A stretch of DNA of 64,000 nt from Bradyrhizobium sp. Rc3b (lineage in GTDB: Bacteria; Pseudomonadota; Alphaproteobacteria; Rhizobiales; Xanthobacteraceae): positions 186,001-250,000 of the forward strand of contig NZ_FOUS01000008.1 of assembly GCF_900114915.1 (NCBI RefSeq), written 5' to 3'. The translations under genes and the position numbers were made by a program. Below the pieces are notes generated by a model. That model was not told the origin of the DNA, did not search any database, and saw only the letters and a list, made by a program, of their open reading frames with translations. Positions 41,608-50,649 of this stretch are shown in pieces; within the stretch, counting starts at the first letter, position 1, and the number at the start of each line of letters is the position of its first letter.

Positions 41608-43947
41608 TCACCAGCGATAAGTCAGCTTGCCGATGGCTTTCCGTCCCTCGGCATACATGCAGCCCGAAAGGCCGTAGCACGCCGCGACATAGCGCGTGTC
41701 CGCAAGGTTGGTGACGTTCAGCGACAGCCGCCAATTGTCACGGGTATAGGCAAGAAGCGCATCCAGCACTGTGGCCGATCCCACCTTGAAGGTGTTGGCA
41801 TCATCGCCCCAGGTCGCGCCGACATAGCGAACGCCGCCGCCGAACTGCAAGCCCGCCAGCAGGCCGTTCTGAAGCGTGTAGTCGCTCCACAGCGAGGCGC
41901 GGTTGAGCGGCACGGTGACCGGCGCCTTGCCGACATTGACGGGATCCTGCGTGACCATCGCATCGATATAGGCGTAGGCCGCCCGCAGATTCCAGCCGTC
42001 GGCGAGCGACATCGAGCCTTCGAGCTCGATACCGCGCGACTTCACCTGCCCGATCTGTTCGTAAAAGGTGGTTGCAGGCACGTACACAGCCACGTTGTCA
42101 CGCGTCAGGTCGAAGGCGGCGAAGGTGAACAGCGCATTCCAGCCGACCGGTTGATACTTGACGCCCACCTCGTACTGCACGCCGGTCTCGGGATCGAGCA
42201 TCTGTCCGGAAGGACTGGTCGCGAGCTGCGGCAGAAACGACTCGGAATAGCTGAAATAGGGCGCGATGCCGTTGTCGAAATTGTACATGACGGCAGCGCG
42301 GCCGGTGAAGGCCGAGGCGTCCTTCGATGTCGAAGTATCGGCCGGGGGCAGATTGGTGTCGAGCTGCGTCGTCACGAAGTCCTGGCGGCCGCCGAGCTGG
42401 AACGACAGCCGGCCGAGCTTGATCTGGTCCTGCGCATAGAGGCCGACCTGCGACTGCTTGATGCCCTTGTTGTCGTACATGCCGCCGAGGGCCCAGTCGT
42501 AACTGTAGACCGGGTTGAAGACGTTGATCTCCGGCGCTGATGTCGTGACGGCGAAGGCCGTATCGCGGAACGTGGTGTTGCGATAGTCGAGCCCGACCAG
42601 GGTGGTGTGGCTGAGGATGCCGGTATTGAACTTGCCCTGGAGCTGGTTATCCACCGCAAAGGAGTTGATGTAGGAGTTGCTATAGCTGCCGAAACGCCCT
42701 AGCTGCCCCGCCGCTTCGTCGGTGTATCCGGTGCCGTAGAAGGTCTTTTCCTCATTGTGCTGATAGGCGTAACGCAGGTTCTGCCGGAACGTGATGTTGT
42801 CGGTGAAATTGTGCGAAAGCTGATAGCCGGCGGTCGCAATCTCGGTGTTGAACGCATTGAAGCCCGGCACGCCCGCGAAGAACGAGACCGGGATGGTGCG
42901 GCCGTTGTTCGGCCACACCGTGCCCGAGGCCGGCAGGAACTGAAGGCCCCACCCTGCCCGGTCGCGCTGGTAGTTGGCCAGCAGCGTGATGGTGGTGTCC
43001 TCGTTCGGCTTGAAGGTGACGGCGGGCGCGATGAAGACGCGGTTGTCCTTGGTGAAGTCGACCTGGGTCTGGCCGTCGCGGACGACGCCGGTGAGGCGCC
43101 ACAGCACGGTGCCTTCCTTGTTGGCGGGGCCGCCCATGTCGAACTGGCCCTGATAGCGGTTGAAGCTGCCGCCGGAGATCGAGACCTCGCCGAACTGCTG
43201 CGCCGTCGGCAGTTTTGTCACGTAGTTGAGAATGCCGCCGGTGCCGCTGCCGCCATACATCGCCGAGGACGGGCCCTTGAGCACCTCCAGGCGCTCGGCC
43301 CCGTAGGGATCGAGGCCATTGAAGTGCACGTAGTTGCTCGAGGGGATCCGCAGGCCGTCGACGTAGAGACCCGACATGGTCGTGTCGAAGCCGCGGATCT
43401 GGAGCGCGCCGAAGCGGGTGTCCGAGCCGCCATTGACGTCGCCGCTGACACCGGCGGTATAGCGCAGCGCCTCGCCGATCGAGACCGCGCCCTGATTCCT
43501 GACCTGGTCGGTGGTGACGACGGAAACCGACTGCGGAGTTTCGATCAGCGGTGTATCGGTTTTGGTAGCCGTACCGCTCCGCGTGGCGACGAAACCGCGC
43601 ACCGGACCATTGGCGCGTTCGCCCGTCGCGCCGTTCGATGATGCTGACTGGGTCGGCGCGGCGGCTTGCGCAGGCGAGCGACGATTGGCGCGAGAGGTGC
43701 GTGTCGCCGCCCTTCGCGACGAAGCAACCGCCGCAGGACGGGCGCGCTGAACCGGCGCGTCGACGGTGACAGCGGGAATCTGGGTCTGCGCTTCCACGGA
43801 ACCAAAGGGAACCACGAGCGAGAATGTGCTGACCGCCCCGAGCAGCAGCACACGAATCTGTCGACGACGCGCGCATTCACGCGAAGAAAGTTGGTAGTCG
43901 GTCACGTCTTTCGAGGCCCCACGCACTGCCGGCTTTGCCGGTATCAT
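41608..43947 (-). CDS. TonB-dependent siderophore receptor (FegA/FhuA-like)
   Basis: 779 residues. A signal (about 30-53), a probable TonB box IPAVTVDAP, a low-complexity Ala/Arg/Ser linker, a plug domain (about 125-245, with ETPQSVSVVTTDQV and LYVDGLRIPSS) and a 22-strand barrel ending in the C-terminal aromatic YRW. The plug pattern is that of ferric-siderophore receptors such as FhuA/FegA. It imports a ferric siderophore across the outer membrane with TonB energy. A weak TTAGAA half-site at 44000-44005 could belong to an Irr-type iron box but does not form the full palindrome. Confidence 0.93.
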   Translation of the reverse strand: MIPAKPAVRGASKDVTDYQLSSRECARRRQIRVLLLGAVSTFSLVVPFGSVEAQTQIPAVTVDAPVQRARPAAVASSRRAATRTSRANRRSPAQAAAPTQSASSNGATGERANGPVRGFVATRSGTATKTDTPLIETPQSVSVVTTDQVRNQGAVSIGEALRYTAGVSGDVNGGSDTRFGALQIRGFDTTMSGLYVDGLRIPSSNYVHFNGLDPYGAERLEVLKGPSSAMYGGSGTGGILNYVTKLPTAQQFGEVSISGGSFNRYQGQFDMGGPANKEGTVLWRLTGVVRDGQTQVDFTKDNRVFIAPAVTFKPNEDTTITLLANYQRDRAGWGLQFLPASGTVWPNNGRTIPVSFFAGVPGFNAFNTEIATAGYQLSHNFTDNITFRQNLRYAYQHNEEKTFYGTGYTDEAAGQLGRFGSYSNSYINSFAVDNQLQGKFNTGILSHTTLVGLDYRNTTFRDTAFAVTTSAPEINVFNPVYSYDWALGGMYDNKGIKQSQVGLYAQDQIKLGRLSFQLGGRQDFVTTQLDTNLPPADTSTSKDASAFTGRAAVMYNFDNGIAPYFSYSESFLPQLATSPSGQMLDPETGVQYEVGVKYQPVGWNALFTFAAFDLTRDNVAVYVPATTFYEQIGQVKSRGIELEGSMSLADGWNLRAAYAYIDAMVTQDPVNVGKAPVTVPLNRASLWSDYTLQNGLLAGLQFGGGVRYVGATWGDDANTFKVGSATVLDALLAYTRDNWRLSLNVTNLADTRYVAACYGLSGCMYAEGRKAIGKLTYRW

Positions 43948-44227
43948 TTTTGGTGTCCCGCCCTAACTCAGGCGGTTTCGGAGCGCGATAGGAACGAGGT
44001 TAGAATCTCTCCAGAGGCGTGCGCGGCGCGTGCGACGAATGCGCTCATGCCGAATTGCCGCGCCCGGTGCCACGCAGCCGTCGTGCCCACAGATTTGGAA
44101 TGCTTCTAGATCGAAACACTCCCTCACCATTCGGCAATGGCTGGAAACGATCAGCCTGCTACCGCGCGAGAATCGCCAACTACGACGGTCGGCGCTGCCG
44201 GGAAATCCGATCGAGCTCGATCCGGCT

Positions 44228-46225
44228 CTATGATTTGCCGGCGTGACAACACGATTCGTCGGCAGTGTTGCTCTCGTGTGCCAGTACGCTGCGGCTGTTG
44301 CGGTCCGGCGGGATGTCGCCGGCCGCATTGGCGGCGAAAAAGCCGGTCGGCTTCAGCAGGAAACCGGCATATTCCACCGGCATGATCGGGAAGTCCTCGG
44401 GCTTGCAGACATGGGTGTGGCCGAAAGAGTGCCACACCACGATATCGGCATTCTCGATGTTGCGGTCCTTCGCGGCATAACGCGGCAGGCCATCGCCGCC
44501 GGCATGGACGTTGGGATAATCGCCGCTTGCGTATTTCTCGGCCGGATCGAATGCTGTCACCCAGACATGCTTGGTGGCGAAGCCGCCGCGCTTGCGCACG
44601 TAACTGCCCTCCTGCGCCAGCATCAGCGGGCTCGGATTGACGACGAGCTTGTAGGCCGGAGCATTACCGACCGAGTTGGTCTCATTGGGATTGCTGATCT
44701 TCCAGAACCGGCCGGTTTGGCCATTGGCGATCGCCGCCGCGTCATGCTCGCGCGACAAAATCCGCGTCGTGGTGTCGAAGACGTTGCCGTGCGGATTGTC
44801 GTCACCCCAGGGCCGCGGCACAAAATCGTGCTCGGTGACGGTGTTGCCGCCGCCGTCGAGATCCATGTGCAGGCGCACGTTGAAGAAGTGCTGGTGCGTC
44901 GGTCCGCCCAGATTGTCGTCGACCATGCCGCCCCATTTGTACGTCTCGCCAGATCGCACCGCGGCGGTCTGGATGATGCCGGTCAGCTTGGTCTCCAACT
45001 GGACCGTGCCGTCCTGGTAGAGATACCAGTAGAAGCCGTAATCGTAATTGCCGACGGTCGCGAAAAACGAGATCACAAGCCGCCGCGAGCGGCGGACCTC
45101 GAACAGGCCGTTGCGGAACTCATAGTGCTTCCAGGCGATCCCATAGTCTTCCTCATGCATGCAGATGGCGTTCTGCATGACGAAGGGCTCGCCCTTGCTG
45201 TCGGCGCCCGGCACGTCGAAATAGCGGATGTTTCCGAGACAGTCGCAGCCGAGCTCGAGCGCGTTCGCAAGCATGCCGAGGCCATATTCGCCGGCATCGA
45301 ACGCCGATTTCCAGAAATGGTTCGCGGTCGGATCGGCATAAGGCACCACCATCTCGGTAACGCTGGCGCGATGGATCAGGGAGCGCTTGCGCGCGCCGTC
45401 CTGGTAGGCGAGCTGATGCAGGACGAGGCCCTCGCGTGGCGTGAAGCCGATGCGGAAGCTCCATTTCTGCCAGTCGACCTTCCAGCCATCGACGCGAAAG
45501 CTCGCACCCTCCGGCTGCTCGATATGCAGCGGCTTGATGTCGGTGCGCGGGTTCTTGACCTCGTGCGCGCCATAATTCCGCTTCTTGCGCGGAATCGGCA
45601 CGATCGGATCCTCATCGGTGAGGTCGATGACCTTGCCGCCGATCAGGTCAACGACAGCGACCACGCCCTCGATCGGGTGCGCATAGCCGTTGTCCTGCAA
45701 GTGCTCGCGAAAATAGCTGACGGCACGCACGATACGGGCGCCGCGCTCGAACTCCTTGTCGAAGAAACCCGACGAGAACGGATCGACCTGGACCAGTTCG
45801 ATGTCCTTGTCGGAAAGCCCGCGCCGCACCATCGCCGCCCGCCAGCCCGGATCGGCCTTGACCACGGCCTCGCACTTGAAGAATTCCTCCAGCATCACCG
45901 GCGGCTGCCCATAGGGCGCCTCGCGGTTCGGGACGACCTTGCGCCCGACGATCTCGCCACGGCCGAGATCGACGATGTGCTCGATGGCCTCGCCCGTGGC
46001 GACGTCGAGCGTCAACGCGAAGGCGCGACGCCCTACGCCGCCTGCGGCCAGCTCCTGCTTGGTCGGCTCCTCCAGCCGCACCGCCGGGAATCGGCAGTTC
46101 TCCGGCGAGGCCACGGCGGCGCGCACCAGCGTGCAGGCGGCGGTGATCTCCTCGGCAGTCAGCGGATCGAGCGGATGCGGCGTAGCGGTCTCTGTTTGCG
46201 ATTTGGCTTTGACGGTATCGAGCAT
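44228..46225 (-). CDS. copper-containing primary-amine oxidase
   Basis: 665 residues. TPQ consensus NYDY at 393-396, with Tyr394 as the residue converted to topaquinone. The catalytic base is probably Asp310 in FDAGEYGLG. Copper histidines lie in THQHFFNVRLHMD and later in HSFGHTHVCKPEDFP. It has no signal peptide. It oxidises primary amines such as tyramine or phenethylamine to aldehyde, ammonia and hydrogen peroxide. It lies 15 bp downstream of a serine hydrolase gene on the same strand; an AraC regulator is divergent from that pair. Confidence 0.96.
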   Translation of the reverse strand: MLDTVKAKSQTETATPHPLDPLTAEEITAACTLVRAAVASPENCRFPAVRLEEPTKQELAAGGVGRRAFALTLDVATGEAIEHIVDLGRGEIVGRKVVPNREAPYGQPPVMLEEFFKCEAVVKADPGWRAAMVRRGLSDKDIELVQVDPFSSGFFDKEFERGARIVRAVSYFREHLQDNGYAHPIEGVVAVVDLIGGKVIDLTDEDPIVPIPRKKRNYGAHEVKNPRTDIKPLHIEQPEGASFRVDGWKVDWQKWSFRIGFTPREGLVLHQLAYQDGARKRSLIHRASVTEMVVPYADPTANHFWKSAFDAGEYGLGMLANALELGCDCLGNIRYFDVPGADSKGEPFVMQNAICMHEEDYGIAWKHYEFRNGLFEVRRSRRLVISFFATVGNYDYGFYWYLYQDGTVQLETKLTGIIQTAAVRSGETYKWGGMVDDNLGGPTHQHFFNVRLHMDLDGGGNTVTEHDFVPRPWGDDNPHGNVFDTTTRILSREHDAAAIANGQTGRFWKISNPNETNSVGNAPAYKLVVNPSPLMLAQEGSYVRKRGGFATKHVWVTAFDPAEKYASGDYPNVHAGGDGLPRYAAKDRNIENADIVVWHSFGHTHVCKPEDFPIMPVEYAGFLLKPTGFFAANAAGDIPPDRNSRSVLAHESNTADESCCHAGKS

Positions 46226-46240
46226 GGGGATGTCCAGAAA

Positions 46241-47431
46241 TCAGGCGAGATGCGCGGTGATGGCGCTGAAGGCGGCGAACCAGCGCTGGTCAATCGGCAC
46301 GTCCATCGCCTTGGGCTGGGTCGCGAGCTTGACGATGACGGTGTCCGAGTCGAGGTCGACATAGAGGTGCTGGCCGTGAATGCCGATCGCGGTGAGCGCG
46401 TTGCGCGACGGATCGATCGTGAACCATTTGCTGCGGTAGCGCGCGCCCGGGAAGAACTCGGCGAGGTCGCCGTCGGCCCAGGCTTTGGGATCGCCGTTCT
46501 CGCGGATGTCGTCGATCCACCAGCCCGGCACCACCTGCCGCCCCTCGACCACGCCGCGGCAGCGGATCATCTCGCCGAAACGGATGAGGTCACGCGCGGT
46601 GACCGAGATGCCGCCGGCGATGCGGCCCATGCCGTGGCTGTCGAGCGTGAGCGAGCCGTCGTCCTCTGCGCCCAGGGGCTGCCAGAGATAGCCGGAGAGG
46701 ATGCGATGGTAGGGCATGCCGCAGGCACGCTCATAGACCCAGCCGAGCACCTCGGTGTTGGGCGAGACGTAGTGGAACACCTTGCCGTGTGGCTTACCGG
46801 TGCCGCGTAGCGTGGCGAGATAGGCGCGTTGGTGGCCTGCCTCGACGCCCGGCGGCGGCACGTCCCAGCCCGAAGAGAACCGATAGCGCGCAACGTCGCC
46901 GGCGGGGTCCTCGTAATCCTCTTCGAACTTGATGGCGACGACCATGTCGAGCAGGTTGCGGACAGTGCAGCCGGCGTAGACCGACGTCTCCAGCTCCGGC
47001 ACGTAGCGCACCACCCTCGCCTCGGGATCGAGCAGCCCGCGCGCGGCCAGCACGCCGCCGAGCGTGCCGGCGATCGCCTTGCTGATCGAGCAGATCAGAT
47101 GCGGCGTGGTCACGCTCATGCCATCGCCGTACCATTCGTGGATCAGCGTGCCCCGGTGCATGACGAGGAGCGTATCGGCAAACGTCTCGCGGAGCGTGGC
47201 TTCGATCGTGGTCTCTTTGCCATCAGGCGCGGTGAAAGCGAGTTTTGCCAGTTCGCGCGGCGCGCTTCGCATCAGCATCGGCTGGGCCGAGCGGCGGATC
47301 TCTGCGGTCGGCAGCACTTCACGGGTGTGGGTAAAGCCCCAGCGGATCGCGGGAAAGCTGCGCCAATTGGCGCGCGTCACCTGCGCCTCGGGCGCGGGCG
47401 GGCTGCCGCGCATGATCTCGGTCGGTCGCAT
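46241..47431 (-). CDS. serine hydrolase, class C beta-lactamase family
   Basis: 396 residues from ATG 47431 with GGAGGG upstream. SxxK is Ser115-Ile-Ser-Lys118 in CSISKAIAGT, the second motif YVSPN (about residue 225) and a C-terminal IHGQHLYVD in the HxG position. The family includes esterases, D-aminopeptidases and 6-aminohexanoate-dimer (NylB) type amidases; the YVSPN form resembles that amidase/esterase branch. No signal peptide is seen, arguing against a secreted beta-lactamase. It is co-transcribed with the amine oxidase, so it may release amines from amides. The substrate is unproven. Confidence 0.85.
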   Translation of the reverse strand: MRPTEIMRGSPPAPEAQVTRANWRSFPAIRWGFTHTREVLPTAEIRRSAQPMLMRSAPRELAKLAFTAPDGKETTIEATLRETFADTLLVMHRGTLIHEWYGDGMSVTTPHLICSISKAIAGTLGGVLAARGLLDPEARVVRYVPELETSVYAGCTVRNLLDMVVAIKFEEDYEDPAGDVARYRFSSGWDVPPPGVEAGHQRAYLATLRGTGKPHGKVFHYVSPNTEVLGWVYERACGMPYHRILSGYLWQPLGAEDDGSLTLDSHGMGRIAGGISVTARDLIRFGEMIRCRGVVEGRQVVPGWWIDDIRENGDPKAWADGDLAEFFPGARYRSKWFTIDPSRNALTAIGIHGQHLYVDLDSDTVIVKLATQPKAMDVPIDQRWFAAFSAITAHLA

Positions 47432-47612
47432 CTCGATCCCTCCGCAAAGTGCTGTCCCGGCCGCGATGTCGGAACGGCAGGACCGAAGCCTGCACCGCGG
47501 CGCCCTCGGGCGTTATCGAGATCCGGCAATATTTTGCTGGACAGCGCCTATGGCCGTGCCAGTCTGGCGTGGTTCTTGCCCGCTGTCGGGTGGTGAATTT
47601 CGACGTGTCGTC

Positions 47613-48599
47613 ATGCCCTTAGGCGCAACTCTTCCGACTCTGGACTCGGCTGTCGGCCTGTTTCAGGCCAGCAGTACCGATGTCGACGAGCATTGCGCTT
47701 CGCTCGGTCGCTGGCGGCTCAGCTACGACCAGATCAGCGCCGGAGCCTTCAGGGGCAGCTTCACCCAACTCTCCTTGCCCCAGCTTGACGTCTTCCGCGA
47801 GATCACCAGCCAGCAGGTCCGCCAATACGGCCAGCTGGGGGCCGACAGCTTCGGCATCGGTCTGCCCTGGCACGGTGACGGCGAGGTCAATTGCAACGGC
47901 GCCAGCGTTGCAGGCGCCCAGGTCATCGCCTGCATCGACGCCGAGGTCGATATGTGCACGCCGAAATCATTCGAGCTGCGCGGTGTTGTCGCCAGCGCGG
48001 CGCTGATCGAGGAGCTTGCCGCCCGGCTCGATATCGAGCTGCCGCGCGCGGTCTGGCACCAGTTGCGGGTGATCGAGATGGCGCAGGCACCGGTCGCGCG
48101 ATTGCGCGCTCACCTTGCCGCGATCCACGAGACCATCTCGACTGCCCCCGAACGGTTCGACGATCCGGCCGTCGGGCAGGCGCTGGAAGACGCCCTTCTC
48201 GTCGAGATCATGGACATGCTGCCGACCGCACGCCCCAGCGATCCCGGCCGCAGCGCCGCGGCGCGCAAGCGCACGGTCGATCGTGCGCGGGCGCTGATGC
48301 ATGGCAGCGGCGATCGCTCGCTCTCGCTGCTGGAGGTCTGCAAGGCGGTCGGCGCCAGCCCGCGCAAGCTCGGCTATTGCTTTCAGGAGGTGTTGAGCAC
48401 GAGCCCGATGCACTACTGGCGCGCGATGCGGCTGAACCGCGTGCGGCGCGATCTCAAGCGCGCCGGCGGCACCGATGCCTCCGTCTACGACGTCGCCGTG
48501 CAGCACGGCTTCTGGCACTTCAGCCAGTTCTCGCTCGACTACAAGCGTCACTTCTCCGAAAAGCCCTCGGAGACACTGCGGCGCGCGAGGTGTACCTGA
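47613..48599 (+). CDS. AraC-family transcriptional regulator
   Basis: 328 residues from ATG 47613. The N-terminal about 200 residues are the sensor part of the AraC-binding-like type. The C-terminal double helix-turn-helix runs from SLLEVCKAVGASPRKLGYCF to DVAVQHGFWHFSQFSLDYKRHF. It is divergent from the serine hydrolase-amine oxidase operon across 181 bp. In Escherichia coli the AraC-type FeaR activates the amine oxidase gene tynA, so this is the likely activator here. Confidence 0.9.
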   Translation: MPLGATLPTLDSAVGLFQASSTDVDEHCASLGRWRLSYDQISAGAFRGSFTQLSLPQLDVFREITSQQVRQYGQLGADSFGIGLPWHGDGEVNCNGASVAGAQVIACIDAEVDMCTPKSFELRGVVASAALIEELAARLDIELPRAVWHQLRVIEMAQAPVARLRAHLAAIHETISTAPERFDDPAVGQALEDALLVEIMDMLPTARPSDPGRSAAARKRTVDRARALMHGSGDRSLSLLEVCKAVGASPRKLGYCFQEVLSTSPMHYWRAMRLNRVRRDLKRAGGTDASVYDVAVQHGFWHFSQFSLDYKRHFSEKPSETLRRARCT

Positions 48600-48605
48600 T
48601 CCGGC

Positions 48606-49271
48606 TCAGCGATGCCGCAGCCGGCGGTTGACCCGGCGCGCCAGATAATCGCCGGCGCTCTGGACGAGCTGCACCAGTGCGATCAGCACGACGACGACGG
48701 CCAGCATCATCTCCGGCATGAAGCGCTGATAGCCGTAGCGGATGCCGAGATCACCCAAGCCACCGCCACCGACCGCGCCGACCATCGCGGAGTAGCCGAG
48801 CAGACTGACCACCGCGAGCGTCAGTGCCAGCAGAAGTCCCGGCAGCGCCTCGGGGATCAGCACCTTGAACACGATCTGCATGGGCGACGCGCCGAACGAG
48901 GACGCCGTCTCGATCAGGCCGCCATCGACCTCGCGGATGGCACCTTCGACCAGACGCGCGATGAACGGCGCCGACGCGATCGTCAGCGGCACGATTGCGG
49001 CGGTCGATCCGATCGAGGTCCCCGCAACGAAGCGCGTGAACGGGATGATGGCGACGACGAGGATGATGAAGGGCGTGGACCGCGTCGCATTGACGACGAT
49101 GCCGAGGACGCGATTGACGATGGGAGCTGCGAACAGCTCCCCTTTCCGGCTGGTTGCGAGGAAAACGCCGAGTGGAAGGCCGAAGGCGGTGCCGAGCAGC
49201 GCCGCGATGCCGACCATGTACAGGCTCTCGAAGGTGGCCTGGACGATCAGGTTGATGAGTTCAGGCGACAT
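48606..49271 (-). CDS. metI: methionine-type ABC transporter permease
   Basis: 221 residues from ATG 49271. Five hydrophobic helices and the EAA-type loop (ETASSFGASPMQIVFKVLIPEALPG) with the family stretch LLGYSAMVGAVGGGGLGDLGIRYGYQRF identify MetI. It forms the channel for D- or L-methionine uptake with MetN. It overlaps the end of metN by 11 bp. No MetQ binding protein is in the window. Confidence 0.93.
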   Translation of the reverse strand: MSPELINLIVQATFESLYMVGIAALLGTAFGLPLGVFLATSRKGELFAAPIVNRVLGIVVNATRSTPFIILVVAIIPFTRFVAGTSIGSTAAIVPLTIASAPFIARLVEGAIREVDGGLIETASSFGASPMQIVFKVLIPEALPGLLLALTLAVVSLLGYSAMVGAVGGGGLGDLGIRYGYQRFMPEMMLAVVVVLIALVQLVQSAGDYLARRVNRRLRHR

Positions 49272-50397
49272 AGCCGAGATGCTCCGCCGGGAATTGATGT
49301 TGAAAGAGAAAGGCGAGCGTGCGCGCCGTCGCCTCCGCGCCGCCAGAAATACCGAGAGGAATGCCGAGAACGAGCGAGCCGACATGCTGGCCGCCGATCT
49401 CGTCGATGCGTGCCGCCAGCAGCGACACGTCGAGGCCGAGCTCGCGGGCGAGCCGCGCGACCAGGGTGTCGCCGGCCCCTGCCCCGCGCACCCCGAGGCG
49501 GATCACGGCCTGCCCGCCGGCGGACGGCTCCGCCACGATCCGGCTCGCCAGCGAGACCGGCAGGCTGTCGCCGGTCACCTCCGCCAGGAAGGATTGCGTG
49601 ATCGGATGCTTGGGGTGGGTGAAGATGTCCGCGACATGGCCGCTTTCGACCACATGGCCGGCGTCGAGCACCACGACGTCCCGGGCGAGCTGGCGCACCA
49701 CGGACATTTCGTGGGTGATCAATACGATGGTCACCCCGAGCTCGCGGTTGATGTTGGCGAGCAGATCGAGGATCGCGCGCGTGGTCTGCGGATCGAGTGC
49801 CGAAGTCGCCTCGTCCGACAGCAGCACGCTCGGCCGCGTGGCGAGGGCTCGCGCGATGCCGACGCGCTGCTTCTGGCCGCCGGAAAGTTCTGACGGATAG
49901 CGGTCGTGCTTGTCGGCGATGCCGACAAGCGCGAGCAGCTCGGCAACGCGGGCCCTGATGTCGGCCTTGGACCAGCCGGCGATCTCAAGCGGCAACGCGA
50001 TGTTGTCGGCCGCCGTGCGCGACGACAGCAGGTTGAAATGCTGGAAGATCATGCCGATCGAGCGCTGCGCCAGCCGCAGCTCGCGCCCCGCCAGCGCCGA
50101 GATATCGCGGCCGTCGACGACGACGCGCCCCGTGGTCGGCTTCTCCAGCCCGTTGATGAGCCGCACCAGGCTCGACTTGCCGGCGCCGGAGCGGCCGATC
50201 ACGCCGGTGATGGAACCGCGCGGGATCGCGAAGTCGATGTTTTGCAGCGCGTTGACGCCGGGCTTGCCGCGATAGGCCGGATAGGTCTTCGAGATGCCGG
50301 CGAAACGGACCATCCCGTCCGGCTCAGCTGCGGCAGGTGAAATCGCTTCACACCTCTCGATCGGCTGTCCGACCGCGAGCGATTGGTGGGCATTCAT
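49261..50397 (-). CDS. metN: methionine-type ABC transporter ATPase
   Basis: 378 residues from ATG 50397; ATG 50412 and an Arg-rich extension from ATG 50532 are in frame, and no start has a strong ribosome site. Walker A GRSGAGKSS, signature LSGGQKQRVGIA, Walker B VLLSDEATSALDP and the C-terminal NIL methionine-sensing domain (about 300-375) are all present. It energises methionine import with MetI. About 250 bp separate it from the DASS transporter upstream. Confidence 0.93.
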   Translation of the reverse strand: MNAHQSLAVGQPIERCEAISPAAAEPDGMVRFAGISKTYPAYRGKPGVNALQNIDFAIPRGSITGVIGRSGAGKSSLVRLINGLEKPTTGRVVVDGRDISALAGRELRLAQRSIGMIFQHFNLLSSRTAADNIALPLEIAGWSKADIRARVAELLALVGIADKHDRYPSELSGGQKQRVGIARALATRPSVLLSDEATSALDPQTTRAILDLLANINRELGVTIVLITHEMSVVRQLARDVVVLDAGHVVESGHVADIFTHPKHPITQSFLAEVTGDSLPVSLASRIVAEPSAGGQAVIRLGVRGAGAGDTLVARLARELGLDVSLLAARIDEIGGQHVGSLVLGIPLGISGGAEATARTLAFLFQHQFPAEHLGYVA

Positions 50398-50649
50398 GGA
50401 AGCGGCCTTCATGCACAATAGTTCGCTTGCCCGCCTGCCCTTGGGGCGTACGGGAACCGGGTCGCGTCGAGCGACGGGGTGAAATCGCGGTGAGGGTTCG
50501 CGAGGAACGCGCTGCACCGCAGCACGCACCATCGCCCTTTCAGGACTGTGTTGCAATGTCAGATATTTGGAAGGAGTTGGACGAAGTTTTCCCAAACTCT
50601 CCCCGAAGAAGAATATTCCTCCACCGGGGCTATCAGCGCCCCACCCGGC
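50398..50649 (-). promoter_or_regulatory. metN leader region with in-frame open reading frame
   Basis: The leader between the DASS gene and metN is open in the metN frame from 50595. Within it ATG 50532, preceded by AAAGGG, begins an Arg/Pro-rich stretch (MVRAAVQRVPREPSPRF...) running into metN. This may be an N-terminal extension, a leader peptide, or chance. It does not fit the SAM-II consensus. Confidence 0.25.

Noticed and set aside
43948..44010. Irr iron-control box upstream of the TonB receptor
   Set aside because: Only a TTAGAA half-site is seen. The second half does not match the palindrome.
44243..46810. Very long open frame on the plus strand opposite the amine oxidase and serine hydrolase
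   Set aside because: It is antisense to two well-matched genes and its residues lack any motif. High GC creates such frames.
50398..50649. SAM riboswitch before metN
   Set aside because: The leader does not show the SAM-II core or an obvious SAM-I-type fold. An aptamer cannot be supported by eye.
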